A DNA stretch of 49,606 nt from Candidatus Gastranaerophilales bacterium (GTDB lineage Bacteria; Cyanobacteriota; Vampirovibrionia; Gastranaerophilales; Gastranaerophilaceae): positions 118,485-168,090 of the forward strand of contig JAFQOV010000004.1 of NCBI GenBank assembly GCA_017402995.1, written 5' to 3'. The position numbers and the translations under genes are program-made. The notes beneath the pieces are model-generated. The model had not been told where the DNA came from, did not search any database, and saw only the letters and a program-made list of their open reading frames with translations. Below are positions 49,517 through 49,606 of the stretch, piece after piece. Position 1 is the first letter of the stretch, and each line of letters opens with the position of its first letter.

Positions 49517-49606
49517 CAGAACCAAAAGAAAAAGAAATATCGGCTTGGTTATATTATTACATTCTAGAGACGCACTAAGTTCAATATTTGTGCTTTCGGG
49601 AACTCG

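Noticed and set aside
49490-49606. Minus-strand open frame from the right edge ending near 49490
   Set aside because: It ends in a low-complexity Phe/Leu/Ser run produced by the polypyrimidine inverted repeat and lies among palindromes. It is probably not coding; at most it is the tail of something outside the window.

Overview
The window is AT-rich and gene-dense. It looks like chromosomal core sequence from a didermal, anaerobic, host-associated bacterium. The best fit is a non-photosynthetic cyanobacterial relative (Melainabacteria/Vampirovibrionia, probably Gastranaerophilales). This is inferred from several things together: a response regulator whose DNA-binding half resembles cyanobacterial RpaA, a three-domain NifU with NifS as the Fe-S system, an ADP-forming acetyl-CoA synthetase (fermentative acetate/ATP), a glycine-rich type IV pseudopilin, envelope genes (PBP1A, MurJ, SpoIID-like, AsmA-like, NagZ), and several small lineage-type orphan proteins. 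No rRNA, CRISPR array, prophage or secretion cluster is visible.

Layout. 1-4.3 kb: 5' tip of serA, a double-GNAT protein, queA, PBP1A. 4.4-5.0 kb: a REP-associated tyrosine transposase (RAYT) between two inverted copies of a palindrome. 5.0-8.3 kb: glycine-rich pseudopilin with a long structured leader, then tyrS. 8.4-12.3 kb: a small orphan, then a response regulator - histidine kinase - tadA operon behind a metallophosphoesterase. 12.4-19.7 kb: a dGTPase-like HD protein, an orphan GNAT-like protein, bioA, xerD, an acyl-AMP ligase, and a TPR/orphan histidine kinase pair. 19.8-22.6 kb: MsbA-like ABC exporter, tRNA-Val with a broken partial copy beside it, hemolysin III. 22.6-29.6 kb, all minus strand: SpoIID-like, MurJ, TsaC, a small exported protein, a TatD-associated radical SAM protein, ADP-forming acetyl-CoA synthetase. 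29.7-37.2 kb: MFS sugar transporter, Ca2+/cation antiporter, nrnA-yihY-nagZ, tRNA-Gly with a tandem scar, CoA-disulfide reductase/rhodanese, tRNA-Ile. 37.3-49.3 kb: argS, two orphans, nifU-nifS, an acidic orphan, AsmA-like giant, a GT-C-like membrane protein, pheS. The last 260 bases hold a cluster of palindromes.

The genes serve translation (tyrS, argS, pheS, three tRNAs, queA, tadA, tsaC), peptidoglycan and envelope upkeep (PBP1A, MurJ, SpoIID-like, NagZ, AsmA-like, MsbA-like), Fe-S assembly, acyl/acetyl-CoA metabolism and signalling.

The most notable non-coding patterns are four. First, about a dozen genes have a sigma70-type -10 hexamer only 6-10 nt before the start codon and no Shine-Dalgarno, which suggests leaderless mRNAs, while neighbouring genes have strong SDs. 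Second, a RAYT/REP system sits at 4.4-5.0 kb, with related palindromes near 49.4 kb. Third, the pseudopilin leader looks like an attenuator. Fourth, there are duplication scars at two tRNA genes. All functional calls are from reading sequence and remembered family motifs; no database search or folding was run.
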